DNA of 64,000 nucleotides from Streptomonospora nanhaiensis (GCF_013410565.1 NZ_JACCFO010000001.1:3534001-3598000), one strand, 5' to 3'; shown: positions 8,768 to 15,796, numbered from the stretch's first letter. Notes: generated by a model not told the origin, from the sequence alone. Numbers and translations are program-made.

Positions 8768-9068
8768 TGGATTCGGGGCTTTCGCAGAGAAAGAGGTCTG
8801 TTGGGTAGATTGCCTGCTCCCAGTCGGTGCGTTCGTCGCTGACGAAGAAGCGCCAGAGGACCGTGAGCGGGTAGTCGTGGCCGTCCCAGGTGCCGGTGGC
8901 GACGCAGCGGGCGCCGACGTGCTTGTGCCAGACGCACCAGCCCTCGCGCGCGACCCACAGCACGGCGGTGGGCGGGGCTCCGGGCCGGGGCGTGGAGACG
9001 ACCTTGCCGCTGGCCGGGATCTGGCGCAGGGTGCCGGGGTGCCGGATCACCTGGTCGAAGGCACTCAT
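8724..9068 (-). CDS. Hypothetical protein, middle gene of a small overlapping operon
   Basis: A 114-residue soluble protein. It has a compact beta-rich look (VVSTPRPGAPPTAVLWVARE, WHKHVGARCVATGTWDGHDY, LTVLWRFFVSDERTDWEQAI), which reads as a small barrel-like domain. No membrane segment or known catalytic motif is seen. Its ATG (9066-9068) overlaps the TGA of the upstream small gene (ATGA), and its end overlaps the zinc-ribbon gene, so the three form a translationally coupled unit. I do not recognise the family. Confidence 0.6.
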   Translation of the reverse strand: MSAFDQVIRHPGTLRQIPASGKVVSTPRPGAPPTAVLWVAREGWCVWHKHVGARCVATGTWDGHDYPLTVLWRFFVSDERTDWEQAIYPTDLFLCESPESNDPTTAKGNSTPVR

Positions 9069-9247
9069 ACGGCGACTCCCGGGGCAAGGAGGACCGGCCG
9101 CGTGTGGCGCCGGGCCAGGAAGAGGCGGTCGTCTTCGTCGGGCTCGAACCGCGCCCAATGGGGCGGGGCGGCGTGCAGTCCCCGCGCCGGGCGTATCAAT
9201 CGGGCGATAAGAGCCAACGGGGCGATAAGCATCGCTAGGATGTGCAT
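9065..9247 (-). CDS. Small hydrophobic-N-terminus protein, first gene of the 3-gene unit
   Basis: From ATG 9247 this is a 60-residue protein with a short membrane-like segment (MHILAMLIAPLALIARLI), then a polar tail that includes a run of acidic residues (FEPDEDDRLF). An in-frame ATG at 9340 would add 31 residues that read as promoter-region sequence, so the shorter form is preferred. It is divergent from the XRE regulator at 9422. The intervening region holds two inverted repeats that could bind that regulator. Confidence 0.5.
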   Translation of the reverse strand: MHILAMLIAPLALIARLIRPARGLHAAPPHWARFEPDEDDRLFLARRHTRPVLLAPGVAV

Positions 9248-9263
9248 CGTTCTCAGCTCTCTA

Positions 9264-9350
9264 CTAGCTGGAAACCACGCCCCCGGATGCAGGCACGCAT
9301 CGCGGGGGTCTTTCACGTCTACTGTGGCGACAACCCACATCTCCAGCTAG
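9264..9350. repeat. Spaced inverted repeat in a divergent promoter region
   Basis: CTAGCTGGA at 9264-9272 is exactly repeated in inverted form as TCCAGCTAG at 9342-9350, 69 bases apart. It brackets the intergenic region between the small minus-strand operon and the XRE regulator gene. Paired operator half-sites for a DNA-looping regulator are one reading. Confidence 0.45.
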
Positions 9351-9369
9351 CCATGCGCCAAACAAAGGG

Positions 9370-9386
9370 CCGATTTGGAGAATCGG
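9370..9386. promoter_or_regulatory. Palindrome upstream of the XRE regulator (candidate operator)
   Basis: CCGATT at 9370-9375, a 5-base spacer, then AATCGG at 9381-9386 form a perfect 6-5-6 dyad. It lies 36 bases before the start of the XRE gene, a typical place for autoregulation by a dimeric helix-turn-helix protein. Confidence 0.45.
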
Positions 9387-9421
9387 TAGCCCTCGGTTGA
9401 CCGGAAGATCATCATGGAGAC

Positions 9422-10228
9422 ATGGCAGAGCACGTGCGCGAAGAGTGGCTGCCCTGGGCGGCCAAACTCAAAAAAATTCGCGAACAAGCGGGTCTGACGC
9501 AGGCTGAGTTGGCCCGGCAGGCGTTGATGAGTCGACAAGTAGTAAGCAAGTACGAGATGGCGACAAGAGCGCCCAAATCCGGCGTAGCTAGCAAGTTCGA
9601 CGAGATCTTGTCTACAGGCGGCGCGCTCAGGCAACTGTGGCACCAACTCAGCAACTCGGTGGGGATACCCGACGAGTGGCGCGACTTCATTCAGTTGGAA
9701 CGCGCGGCCGATGAGATTCGCGAGTACCAGCCGTTGGTGATCCCTGGGCTCCTGCAATCGCCGAAGTACGCCCGTGCGATGATGCAGCGCAGCGGCACAC
9801 GCATCAAGGACGGGGATACCGAAGGGCTCGTTGCCACTCGACTGGATCGTCTGGGTAGGCTCCGGGACGACGTGCACCTGTGGTTCGTCCTGGAAGAGAC
9901 AGCCATCCGCCGTGTCGTCGGGTCCGTAGAGGCGCAGCTCGAAGGACTGTCCCACTTGCTAGAGCTGTGCGCGCACGAGAGCATCCGGATCACGGTGGTG
10001 CCCGAGTACTCCCCGATGCGCCCGGGCGTGCTGGGCAGTTTCCGTGTCATGCGCCTGCCGGGAGGAAATCTCGTGGCGCACTCCGAGCACACTCTCGGTG
10101 AGGTCGTGGTCAATGAAGCCGAGAAGGTCAGCCGTCTCCTTACCTACTTCGGGGACCTGCAAAGCGAGTCGCTGAGCACGAGCGATTCAATGAGACTGAT
10201 CGAAAAAGTAAGAGGAACCCTGCAATGA
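9422..10228 (+). CDS. XRE-family helix-turn-helix regulator with DUF5753
   Basis: A 268-residue protein. The XRE helix-turn-helix (about residues 14-50, KIREQAGLTQAELARQALMS then RQVVSKYE) is followed by the DUF5753 domain, with the typical EIREYQPLVIPGLLQSPKYA and ELCAHESIRITVVPEYSPM signatures. These actinomycete regulators are almost always paired with a DUF397 protein (as in the BldB-Abra type pairs) and probably act together on nearby promoters. The DUF397 gene follows here with an ATGA overlap. The Shine-Dalgarno sequence (GGAG 9416-9419) is unusually close to the ATG, only two bases away. Confidence 0.9.
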   Translation: MAEHVREEWLPWAAKLKKIREQAGLTQAELARQALMSRQVVSKYEMATRAPKSGVASKFDEILSTGGALRQLWHQLSNSVGIPDEWRDFIQLERAADEIREYQPLVIPGLLQSPKYARAMMQRSGTRIKDGDTEGLVATRLDRLGRLRDDVHLWFVLEETAIRRVVGSVEAQLEGLSHLLELCAHESIRITVVPEYSPMRPGVLGSFRVMRLPGGNLVAHSEHTLGEVVVNEAEKVSRLLTYFGDLQSESLSTSDSMRLIEKVRGTLQ

Positions 10229-10398
10229 CGTGGCACAAGAGCAGCTATAGCGGTCCTGACAACGCCAACTGCGTCGAGGTCGCCGAAGGGGCGCAGACCC
10301 TCGTGCGCGACACCCAGAACCGCCACCTCGGCCACCTGGCCTTCCCCGCCCCCGAGTGGGACGCCTTCCTCACGGCCATCCGCAACGACACCCTCTAG
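10225..10398 (+). CDS. DUF397 domain protein
   Basis: A 57-residue protein beginning MTWHKSSYSGPDNANCVEVA, the classic DUF397 signature, with the conserved VRDTQNR...LAFPAPEWDAFL ending. Its ATG overlaps the stop codon of the XRE/DUF5753 gene (ATGA), so the pair is translationally coupled. DUF397 proteins act with their XRE partners in developmental and antibiotic regulation in streptomycetes; the molecular role is unsettled. A strong terminator follows 15 bases later. Confidence 0.93.
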   Translation: MTWHKSSYSGPDNANCVEVAEGAQTLVRDTQNRHLGHLAFPAPEWDAFLTAIRNDTL

Positions 10399-10413
10399 CC
10401 CCCGACCGACGAG

Positions 10414-10447
10414 AGAGCCCCCAGGGATGTCCCTCGGGGCTCTTTTT
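10414..10447 (+). terminator. Rho-independent terminator after the XRE/DUF397 pair
   Basis: AGAGCCCC at 10414-10421 pairs with GGGGCTCT at 10436-10443, with additional CAGGG/CCCT pairing in the loop, and is followed by TTTT. It is one of the few terminators here with a real T-run. Confidence 0.85.
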
Positions 10448-10573
10448 ATGCCTGGCCGATCCCACGTCGAAACATCAAGCCATCACTTGTCCGGTGTCGG
10501 CCTTCTCCTGACACTGTGCGTGCACGTGATTACCGTCGAGGGAGAACGCGTTTGGCCAAGCAGAGGGGGCGAC

Positions 10574-10699
10574 ATGGGTTCGCACGGCAACGACGACAAG
10601 CCCGAGGACAAGGGGAAGGGCAAGCCCTCGGAGTGGGACGGCCAGCAGGGCCCGACTCACGGCGGTGGAGGGGAAAAGACGGGTAAGGACAATAAGTGA
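10574..10699 (+). CDS. Small hydrophilic Lys/Gly-rich peptide, coupled to a methyltransferase
   Basis: A 41-residue peptide (MGSHGNDDKPEDKGKGKPSE then WDGQQGPTHGGGGEKTGKDN, final Lys). It starts at ATG 10574 with AGAGGGGG at 10562-10569 as ribosome binding site. Its stop codon overlaps the GTG start of the PIMT-like methyltransferase (GTGA), so the two are translationally coupled. It contains Asp, Glu, Thr, Ser and Lys residues that a graspetide ligase could join, and its position is where a RiPP precursor would be expected. It does not obviously resemble the second peptide at 12130. It could be a precursor, a remnant of one, or an unrelated leader peptide. Confidence 0.55.
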   Translation: MGSHGNDDKPEDKGKGKPSEWDGQQGPTHGGGGEKTGKDNK

Positions 10700-11859
10700 C
10701 GTCCACCCACCCTGAGAGCGGCCCGGCCGAGTTGGCCGGGCTGCTCCGGACTCAAGGGGACCTCACCGATCCGGCCTGGGAGCAGGCGTTCAGGCGCGTC
10801 CCTCGCGGCCTGTTCATCCCCGATGCGATCTGGGCGCCAGACGCGCGCGATGCCACGTGGCTGGTCCGCGTGGAACGCGATGACCCGTACTGGTCCCAGG
10901 TCGTCTACTCGGATTCGGCGGTGGCCACCCAGGCGGACGACGGCGCACCGGACGGACCGGGCGGGCGCGGCCGCTATGTGACCAGCTCGGCGTCGCAACC
11001 GTCCCTCGTGCTGCGGATGCTGGACGCGTTGGACGTGGGCGAGGATTCGCGCGTACTGGAGATCGGCACGGGTACGGGCTTCAACGCGGCCCTGCTGGCG
11101 GAGCGCCTTGGCGGACCCAACGTGGTGACGGTCGAGGTCGATGGCCAGGTCGCCGCCCACGCGCGTGAGCGGCTGGCGGCCGCCGGCCTGGCGCCGACCG
11201 TGGTCGTGGGCGACGGAGCCCGCGGCGCGCCCTCGCACGGGCCCTTCGATCGGGTGATCGCGACGGTCGCGGCAGGTCCGGTGCCGTACGCGTGGGTGGC
11301 GCAGACGCGCGCGGGCGGGGTCATCGTGGTCCCTTGGGGAACACCCTATGCCAGCACGGGCCTGCTGCGGCTTGTGGTGAAAGAGGACGGAACCGCGTCG
11401 GGGCCGGTCATCGGCCGGGCGGGATTCATGTGGCTGCGACAGCAGCGCGGCCTCACCGGCGGATGGCGCACCTACGTGGATACGAGCGCTCCGGTGGAGA
11501 CATCCGCCTCGACGCTCGACCCCGACGACATCCTGCGGATGGACTCCCCCGCCCGCTTCGCGGTTGGGCTCCGGGTGCCGGGCCTGTGCCAGGTGGACTT
11601 CCACGCCTCGGACGGCTCGGGCGAGTACACGCTGTGGTTCTACGACGGCAGCGGGGCGTGGGCGTCACTGGACTACGTGCCCGGCGCAGGTGAATACGTG
11701 GTCGAGCAGCACGGTGAGCGCCGCTTGTTCGACGAGGTCGAAGCCGCCTACCGCTGGTGGGAGCGCAACGGTCGCCCCGACTGCGAGCGGTTCGGTGCCA
11801 CCGTCACCGCGAACGGCGAGCACGTGTGGCTGGACAGGCCGGAGTGCGTCGTGTCCTAA
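10696..11859 (+). CDS. PIMT-like SAM-dependent methyltransferase of an ATP-grasp (graspetide) system, copy 1
   Basis: A 387-residue protein from GTG 10696. The SAM-binding motif EIGTGTG (residues 122-128) and the upstream TSSASQPSLVLRML are those of protein-L-isoaspartate O-methyltransferases. The N-terminal WSQVVYSDSAVATQ and the C-terminal extension (residues about 230-387) match the methyltransferases found with ATP-grasp ribosomal peptide maturases. In characterised aspartimidylated graspetides such an enzyme methylates an Asp that then cyclises to aspartimide. It lacks an intact adjacent ATP-grasp ligase; only a ligase-like fragment lies downstream (11943-12107). Confidence 0.82.
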   Translation: MTSTHPESGPAELAGLLRTQGDLTDPAWEQAFRRVPRGLFIPDAIWAPDARDATWLVRVERDDPYWSQVVYSDSAVATQADDGAPDGPGGRGRYVTSSASQPSLVLRMLDALDVGEDSRVLEIGTGTGFNAALLAERLGGPNVVTVEVDGQVAAHARERLAAAGLAPTVVVGDGARGAPSHGPFDRVIATVAAGPVPYAWVAQTRAGGVIVVPWGTPYASTGLLRLVVKEDGTASGPVIGRAGFMWLRQQRGLTGGWRTYVDTSAPVETSASTLDPDDILRMDSPARFAVGLRVPGLCQVDFHASDGSGEYTLWFYDGSGAWASLDYVPGAGEYVVEQHGERRLFDEVEAAYRWWERNGRPDCERFGATVTANGEHVWLDRPECVVS

Positions 11860-11942
11860 AGGCCTGACGGCCTGGTCGCCGCCACCCGGGCGGATCCGCG
11901 TGATGGCCGGCGCGTCGGGCAGCCGCTGCACACGGGGTACGC

Positions 11943-12107
11943 GACGCTCAGCGGGCGTGGCTGCTGGAGCAGACCGGCGCGCCCATTCTCAACCTGACCG
12001 CCGACCTGCCGCAGCCCACTACAGACGGTGACCTCTTCCGGCCACATGGCCCGCACCGCTGCGCGGCCGCCCGGGCCCGGGAATACTGCTGGTGGCCCGT
12101 GCCCTGA
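11943..12107 (+). pseudogene. Remnant of an ATP-grasp peptide maturase (C-terminal fragment)
   Basis: The frame from 11943 reads DAQRAWLLEQTGAPILNLTA and continues to a TGA at 12105-12107. AWLLEQTGAPI matches the extreme C-terminus of the intact ATP-grasp gene downstream (WAWLEEQTGAPMADLVADEL). No start codon or upstream ATP-grasp homology remains; the frame is closed by a TGA at 11901. I read it as the tail of a deleted ligase gene that once accompanied methyltransferase copy 1. The match is short, so chance is possible but unlikely given the context. Confidence 0.55.
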
Positions 12108-12129
12108 GTCCGCATCGAGGAAGGCCGCC

Positions 12130-12417
12130 ATGACCACCAAGCCCGCACCCGCCCCGCCAGCCGACGACAATCCCCTTGTGCTGGCGGACGACCGCTTCGC
12201 CACCGGGCTGCCCGGCCGCTGCGTCCCCGTCTCCGACGCCCTGCCCTCCGCTCACCGCCCCTGGGGCATGGACCGGGCCCGCGTGCCCCGTCCGGTCCGC
12301 CTGCCGACGGGCAAGCACCAGAAACCCACGGAGAACAAGATCATCACCCGGCCCACCACCATCAACAACGGCGGCAAAGTCGAATCCGACACCGAGACCC
12401 AGACCGTCACCGACTGA
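12130..12417 (+). CDS. Putative graspetide (ATP-grasp target RiPP) precursor peptide
   Basis: A 95-residue peptide directly ahead of an ATP-grasp ligase, with TGATG overlap of stop and start. The leader-like N-terminal two-thirds is Pro-rich and contains RPWGMDR (residues 43-49), at the place of the conserved leader helix motif recognised by graspetide ligases. The last 22 residues (74-95) are rich in Thr (76, 77, 88, 90, 92, 94) and acidic residues (Glu85, Asp87, Glu89, Asp95) plus Lys83. These are the donor and acceptor side chains for ester or amide macrocycles. There is a plausible RBS (GAGGAAGG) before ATG 12130. Which residues are cross-linked cannot be told from sequence. Confidence 0.72.
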   Translation: MTTKPAPAPPADDNPLVLADDRFATGLPGRCVPVSDALPSAHRPWGMDRARVPRPVRLPTGKHQKPTENKIITRPTTINNGGKVESDTETQTVTD

Positions 12418-13376
12418 TGGCTTCGGCCGTCCTGGTCCTGGCCGCCTCCGACGACGGCGAGGCCGCCTTGGTCGCCGACGCCCTCACACGCCGCTCCCAG
12501 CAGGTGGTGTGGCTGGACCTGTCGTGGTTCCCACTGCGCGCCAGTGTGCAGGCCCAGTTGACCCCATCAGGGTGGATCGGGCACATCATCACTACCCCGG
12601 CCGCTACCGTCGCGCTCGCTGACGTCGCCGCCGTCTACTCCCACCACAGTCCGCCCTTCGCACCGGCGGAAGGGATGAGCGTGCCGGAGCGCCGCTTCGC
12701 CATCGTGGAGGCGCGGTTCGGCCTCGGCGGAATCCTGGCGTCCCTGCCCGCCCGGTGGGTCTCCCACCCCTCGGCTGTGGCCGACGCCGAGTACAAGCCC
12801 GTCCAACTGGCCGCGCTGGCCGCCGCAGGCCTGGCAGTGCCCGCCACCTGGATGGGCAATGACCCAAGCGCGGCTCGCGCGTTCGTCTCCGGCCAGCCCG
12901 GCGGCGCCGTCTACAAAGCGATCATGCACAAGGTGGTTTCGGAGGAGGGCGCGGTCAAAGCCCTCTACACCACCCCGGTGACGGGCGCCGACATCGACGA
13001 GCGCGTGGCGGCCACCATGCACCAGTTCCAGCACCGGGTGCGCGGGGCCCGCGACGTGCGGGCCCTGGTGACCTCCGGCGGGTGCGAGGCCGTGGAGATC
13101 ACCGACCGGACCGGCGTTGCGCGACTGGACTACCGCGATCACTACGACACCCTGGCCTATGCCCGTACCCGACTGGAGGATGGCGTCGTCCGCCGGGCCC
13201 AGCAGGCGCTGACCCGGCTCGGACTGCGGTCGGCGGTGTTCGACTTCGCCGTCACCGCCGACCGGACATGGGTCTATGAACTCAACCCGGGGGGCCAGTG
13301 GGCATGGCTTGAGGAGCAGACCGGCGCCCCCATGGCCGACCTGGTCGCCGACGAACTCACGGGAGCTGCACCATGA
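12417..13376 (+). CDS. ATP-grasp ribosomal peptide maturase (graspetide macrocyclase, TgmB/MvdD-like)
   Basis: A 319-residue ATP-grasp ligase. The N-terminal pre-ATP-grasp part (residues 1-120) includes WLDLSWFPLRASVQAQ and VYSHHSPPF. The central ATP-binding segment has VYKAIMHKVV (Lys167/172). The C-terminal Mg/ATP site is FDFAVTADRTWVYELNPGGQ (Glu288, Asn290), followed by the typical WAWLEEQTGAPM end. Family members activate Asp/Glu carboxylates in a precursor peptide by phosphorylation and join them to Ser/Thr hydroxyls or Lys amines. It is coupled to the precursor upstream (TGATG) and to methyltransferase copy 2 downstream (ATGA), the standard precursor-ligase-methyltransferase order. Confidence 0.9.
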   Translation: MASAVLVLAASDDGEAALVADALTRRSQQVVWLDLSWFPLRASVQAQLTPSGWIGHIITTPAATVALADVAAVYSHHSPPFAPAEGMSVPERRFAIVEARFGLGGILASLPARWVSHPSAVADAEYKPVQLAALAAAGLAVPATWMGNDPSAARAFVSGQPGGAVYKAIMHKVVSEEGAVKALYTTPVTGADIDERVAATMHQFQHRVRGARDVRALVTSGGCEAVEITDRTGVARLDYRDHYDTLAYARTRLEDGVVRRAQQALTRLGLRSAVFDFAVTADRTWVYELNPGGQWAWLEEQTGAPMADLVADELTGAAP

Positions 13377-14479
13377 CCGCCCTGGCACCGCAGGACTGGC
13401 AGCCGCTTGCGGCATCCCTGGCCGAGCGGATCGGCGCCGCCGGCACGCCCTGGGGCGCGGCGTTCGCCGCCGTCCCCCGCCACGTCTTCGTCCCCTCCTA
13501 CTGGACCGGTGGCCCCCACAGCACCGAGGTCGGCGCCGAGGACCCGCGCTGGCTTCCGACGGTCTACAGCGACGAGCCGCTGACCGTGCAGCGCAGGCCC
13601 CACCCCGACCACCCGGGCAGCACCTGGCCGACCTCATCCAGCAGCCGCCCCTCGCTGATGCTGGACATGCTCCAGGCCCTGGAGGTGGACGAAGGGCACC
13701 GCGTGCTGGAGATCGGGACGGGCACCGGCTACAACGCGGCCCTGCTCGCCTCCCGGCTAGGCGAAGACCGCGTGGTCTCAATCGACATCGACCCCGACCT
13801 GGTGGCCTTGGCCCGCGGGCGCCTGCACGGGCTCAACCTGCACCCGGTGCTGGCCGCCGCCGACGGCGCCCACGGCTGGCCGGCGGGCGCCCCCTACGAC
13901 CGGGTGATCGCCACCCACTCCGTCGAAGCCGTGCCCTACCCCTGGGTGGCCCAGACCCGCCCGGGCGGCCTGGTCCTGGTCGACGTGCGCTCGGTGGGGT
14001 CGCCGCACGTGGGCCGCATCGCCCGCCTCCACGTGCACGAGGACGGCACCGCCCGCGGGGGTTTCACCCACTGCGGCGACGGCGCGTTCATGGGCGCCCG
14101 GACTCGGCTGGACCGCCCCGAGGTGCGCCGCCAGTCCCACCGCGACCTGCGCGACGCCCGCACCCGCACGAGCAGGGTCGGCGGCGCCGAACTGAAGAAC
14201 CCCGGCCTGGCCTTCGCGGTGTGGGCGGCCGAGCCGGAGGTCATCATCGCCCCGTCCGGCGCGGCCGACATCGCCGCCCCCGACGGCTCCTGGGCCACCG
14301 CCCCCGACGAGCCCGGCCAGGTACAGGTGGCCGGGCCGCGCGACCTGTGGGCGCTGGTCGAGGACACCCGCACCCACTGGGAGGCGGCGGGCAGGCCGGG
14401 AATCGAGGACTTCACGATCACCGTGGCCCCGCAGGGCCAGACGATCGCGCTCCCACATGACAACGCCGCGGACGTCTGA
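13373..14479 (+). CDS. PIMT-like methyltransferase of the graspetide system, copy 2
   Basis: A 368-residue protein with SAM motif EIGTGTG (residues 113-119), WPTSSSSRPSLMLDMLQALE upstream of it, the YSDEPLTVQ N-terminal block and a C-terminal extension beyond the PIMT core. It is a clear homologue of the gene at 10696 (shared PRxxFxP, VYSD, SSSxPSL, VPYxWVAQTRxGG). Its ATG overlaps the ligase stop codon (ATGA). In fuscimiditide-type pathways this enzyme methylates an Asp of the cross-linked peptide, leading to aspartimide. That role is inferred from family and position. Confidence 0.87.
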   Translation: MTALAPQDWQPLAASLAERIGAAGTPWGAAFAAVPRHVFVPSYWTGGPHSTEVGAEDPRWLPTVYSDEPLTVQRRPHPDHPGSTWPTSSSSRPSLMLDMLQALEVDEGHRVLEIGTGTGYNAALLASRLGEDRVVSIDIDPDLVALARGRLHGLNLHPVLAAADGAHGWPAGAPYDRVIATHSVEAVPYPWVAQTRPGGLVLVDVRSVGSPHVGRIARLHVHEDGTARGGFTHCGDGAFMGARTRLDRPEVRRQSHRDLRDARTRTSRVGGAELKNPGLAFAVWAAEPEVIIAPSGAADIAAPDGSWATAPDEPGQVQVAGPRDLWALVEDTRTHWEAAGRPGIEDFTITVAPQGQTIALPHDNAADV

Positions 14480-14599
14480 GGAACCGACAAGCCGAAATGC
14501 GGGCCGTCGCTGCGCGTATCCGGGGAACGGCCGTCTCCCGGACAGACCCCAGGTGCCTGCCGGGGGCTCAAGGCCTGGCCGGGGCGAAGACCCTGGGCT

Positions 14600-14621
14600 C
14601 TCCTCCACACGCGTGGAGGAG
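14600..14621 (+). terminator. Hairpin downstream of the graspetide operon
   Basis: CTCCTCCAC at 14600-14608, a 4-base loop, and GTGGAGGAG at 14613-14621 make a tight 9-bp hairpin about 120 bases after the methyltransferase stop. No T-run is present. Confidence 0.4.
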
Positions 14622-14739
14622 GGCACCGGGGCCGCCCTGCTCTGGTGGCCGTTGCCGGACACACCCCGGGACAGCCTCCTCGCGCGCTGCGACACTCGCG
14701 ATAGGACGCCGCTTGGTGGCCGGTGGGAGGTGCGGGGCG

Positions 14740-14985
14740 TTGGACACGCTGCTGGGGATCGTGTTGGCGGTACTCATGACAGGCGCGATCCTCGGGATCG
14801 CCATCCTCTTGGACGACGGTTCGCCGCCCCCGCGCCGGCGTCCGAAGCACATCAGCAAGGAGACCTGGAAGTTGTTGGAGAAATCCCGCAAGGAGAACCA
14901 CCGCCGCGGACCAGAGAGCGGCGGCGGTGGCTGGAGCGGTGGTGACGGCGGCGACGGAGGTGACGGAGGCGGCGGAGGGGACTGA
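14740..14985 (+). CDS. Small single-pass membrane protein with glycine/aspartate tail
   Basis: An 81-residue protein read from a TTG start at 14740, chosen because GGGAGG at 14725-14730 is well spaced; GTG 14716 is an alternative. One transmembrane helix (LLGIVLAVLMTGAILGIAIL) is followed by a basic stretch (PRRRPKHISKETWKLLEKSR) and a low-complexity tail of Gly, Asp and Trp (GGGGWSGGDGGDGGDGGGGG). It is not recognised. Position just after the RiPP operon could mean a role in export or immunity, but nothing in the sequence shows it. Confidence 0.5.
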   Translation: MDTLLGIVLAVLMTGAILGIAILLDDGSPPPRRRPKHISKETWKLLEKSRKENHRRGPESGGGGWSGGDGGDGGDGGGGGD

Positions 14986-15413
14986 CCTCCGCATGCGTGG
15001 AGAGCGCAGCACCGCGACACCCACGGCCGCGCGTTCATCGACGGATCACCTTCACCCACGGGAGGAGCACGTGGAGCGGATCATCGCGCGCGTTCTCCTC
15101 CGCCATCCCACCTTGAACGGGTGACCGAAGTCCTTGGTCGAGGGGGAGCAAGAAGCACGAAGGCGCAACAGCCCGTAGTGGTCGCAGAACCCGGAACCAT
15201 ACTCGGTGAGGGTGGTGGCCGCGTTCCGTACCCGGCGCGGGACCGCCAACCGGCTGGTCGCCGACATGGCCGCGACCGCTCCTTCGGCATCAGCGCCGCC
15301 CGCACCGACCACGGCCGCCGGACGCTGATCGGCCTGGAGGCCGGCCTGGGCGAGATGGTGCTCCAGGCCGAGTCGGCGTAGCGGGCCCGACGCGGGACGG
15401 CGGCGGGTCCGGC
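14986..15413. other. Region without a supported gene
   Basis: About 430 bases between the small membrane protein and the SnoaL-like gene. An open frame at 15121-15381 exists, but its product is arginine/glycine-rich, lacks a ribosome binding site and resembles nothing I know. Frames around 15210-15330 give short protein-like phrases that break off, so decayed coding sequence is possible. Confidence 0.4.
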
Positions 15414-15710
15414 TCAGCCTCCGCCGGCCGCGCGCACGGGCGGGGCCTGGCGGGCCTGGGCGTCCGGGGCGCCCGGCCAGGTGGCGTCCTGCTCGACCAC
15501 GACCCGGTCCGCGCCCACCGGGTGCCAGGACACCGGCTCCAGGCGGATGCCCGAGCGCGTGATCCAGTCGGTGAACACCTCCACGCCCGCGGCCGCGCCC
15601 TTGGGGCCGCCCACCCGGATTCCCGGGGCGGCGATCCGGCGGGCGGTGTCCAGGTCGCGTGCGTTCACCGCGCGGTGCCACTCCCGCACCGGCGCCCAGT
15701 CCTCGGCCAT
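15414..15710 (-). CDS. SnoaL-like/NTF2-fold small protein
   Basis: A 98-residue protein beginning MAEDWAPVREWHRAVNARDL. The 'W/HxAVNARDLDTARRIAAPGI' helix and the GPKGAAAGVEVFTDWI...GIRLEPVSW strand pattern are typical of NTF2-like (SnoaL) proteins. The usual C-terminal strands (about 20 more residues) are replaced by a Pro/Gly/Arg-rich tail, so the gene may be truncated or frameshifted at its 3' end. A strong Shine-Dalgarno (AAGGAGG) and a perfect palindrome (15724-15742) sit just upstream, indicating tight regulation. The function is unknown; family members include small-molecule cyclases and isomerases. Confidence 0.65.
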   Translation of the reverse strand: MAEDWAPVREWHRAVNARDLDTARRIAAPGIRVGGPKGAAAGVEVFTDWITRSGIRLEPVSWHPVGADRVVVEQDATWPGAPDAQARQAPPVRAAGGG

Positions 15711-15723
15711 GCGAAGCCTCCTT

Positions 15724-15742
15724 TATATGCGTTTCGCATATA
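15724..15742. promoter_or_regulatory. Palindromic operator upstream of the SnoaL-like gene
   Basis: TATATGCGTTTCGCATATA is a perfect 8-3-8 dyad located 14 bases before the start codon. Its core ATGCG-N3-CGCAT is repeated upstream of the MarR regulator gene (21891-21903), suggesting that regulator binds here. Confidence 0.6.
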
Positions 15743-15796
15743 TTAGGCCACCGGGGCGCCGCCGCACCCGGCCGGGCGCGGCGGCGGTGCGGGCGG

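Noticed and set aside
15121-15381. 87-codon frame between the RiPP cluster and the SnoaL gene
   Set aside because: No ribosome binding site, no recognisable domain, low-complexity composition.
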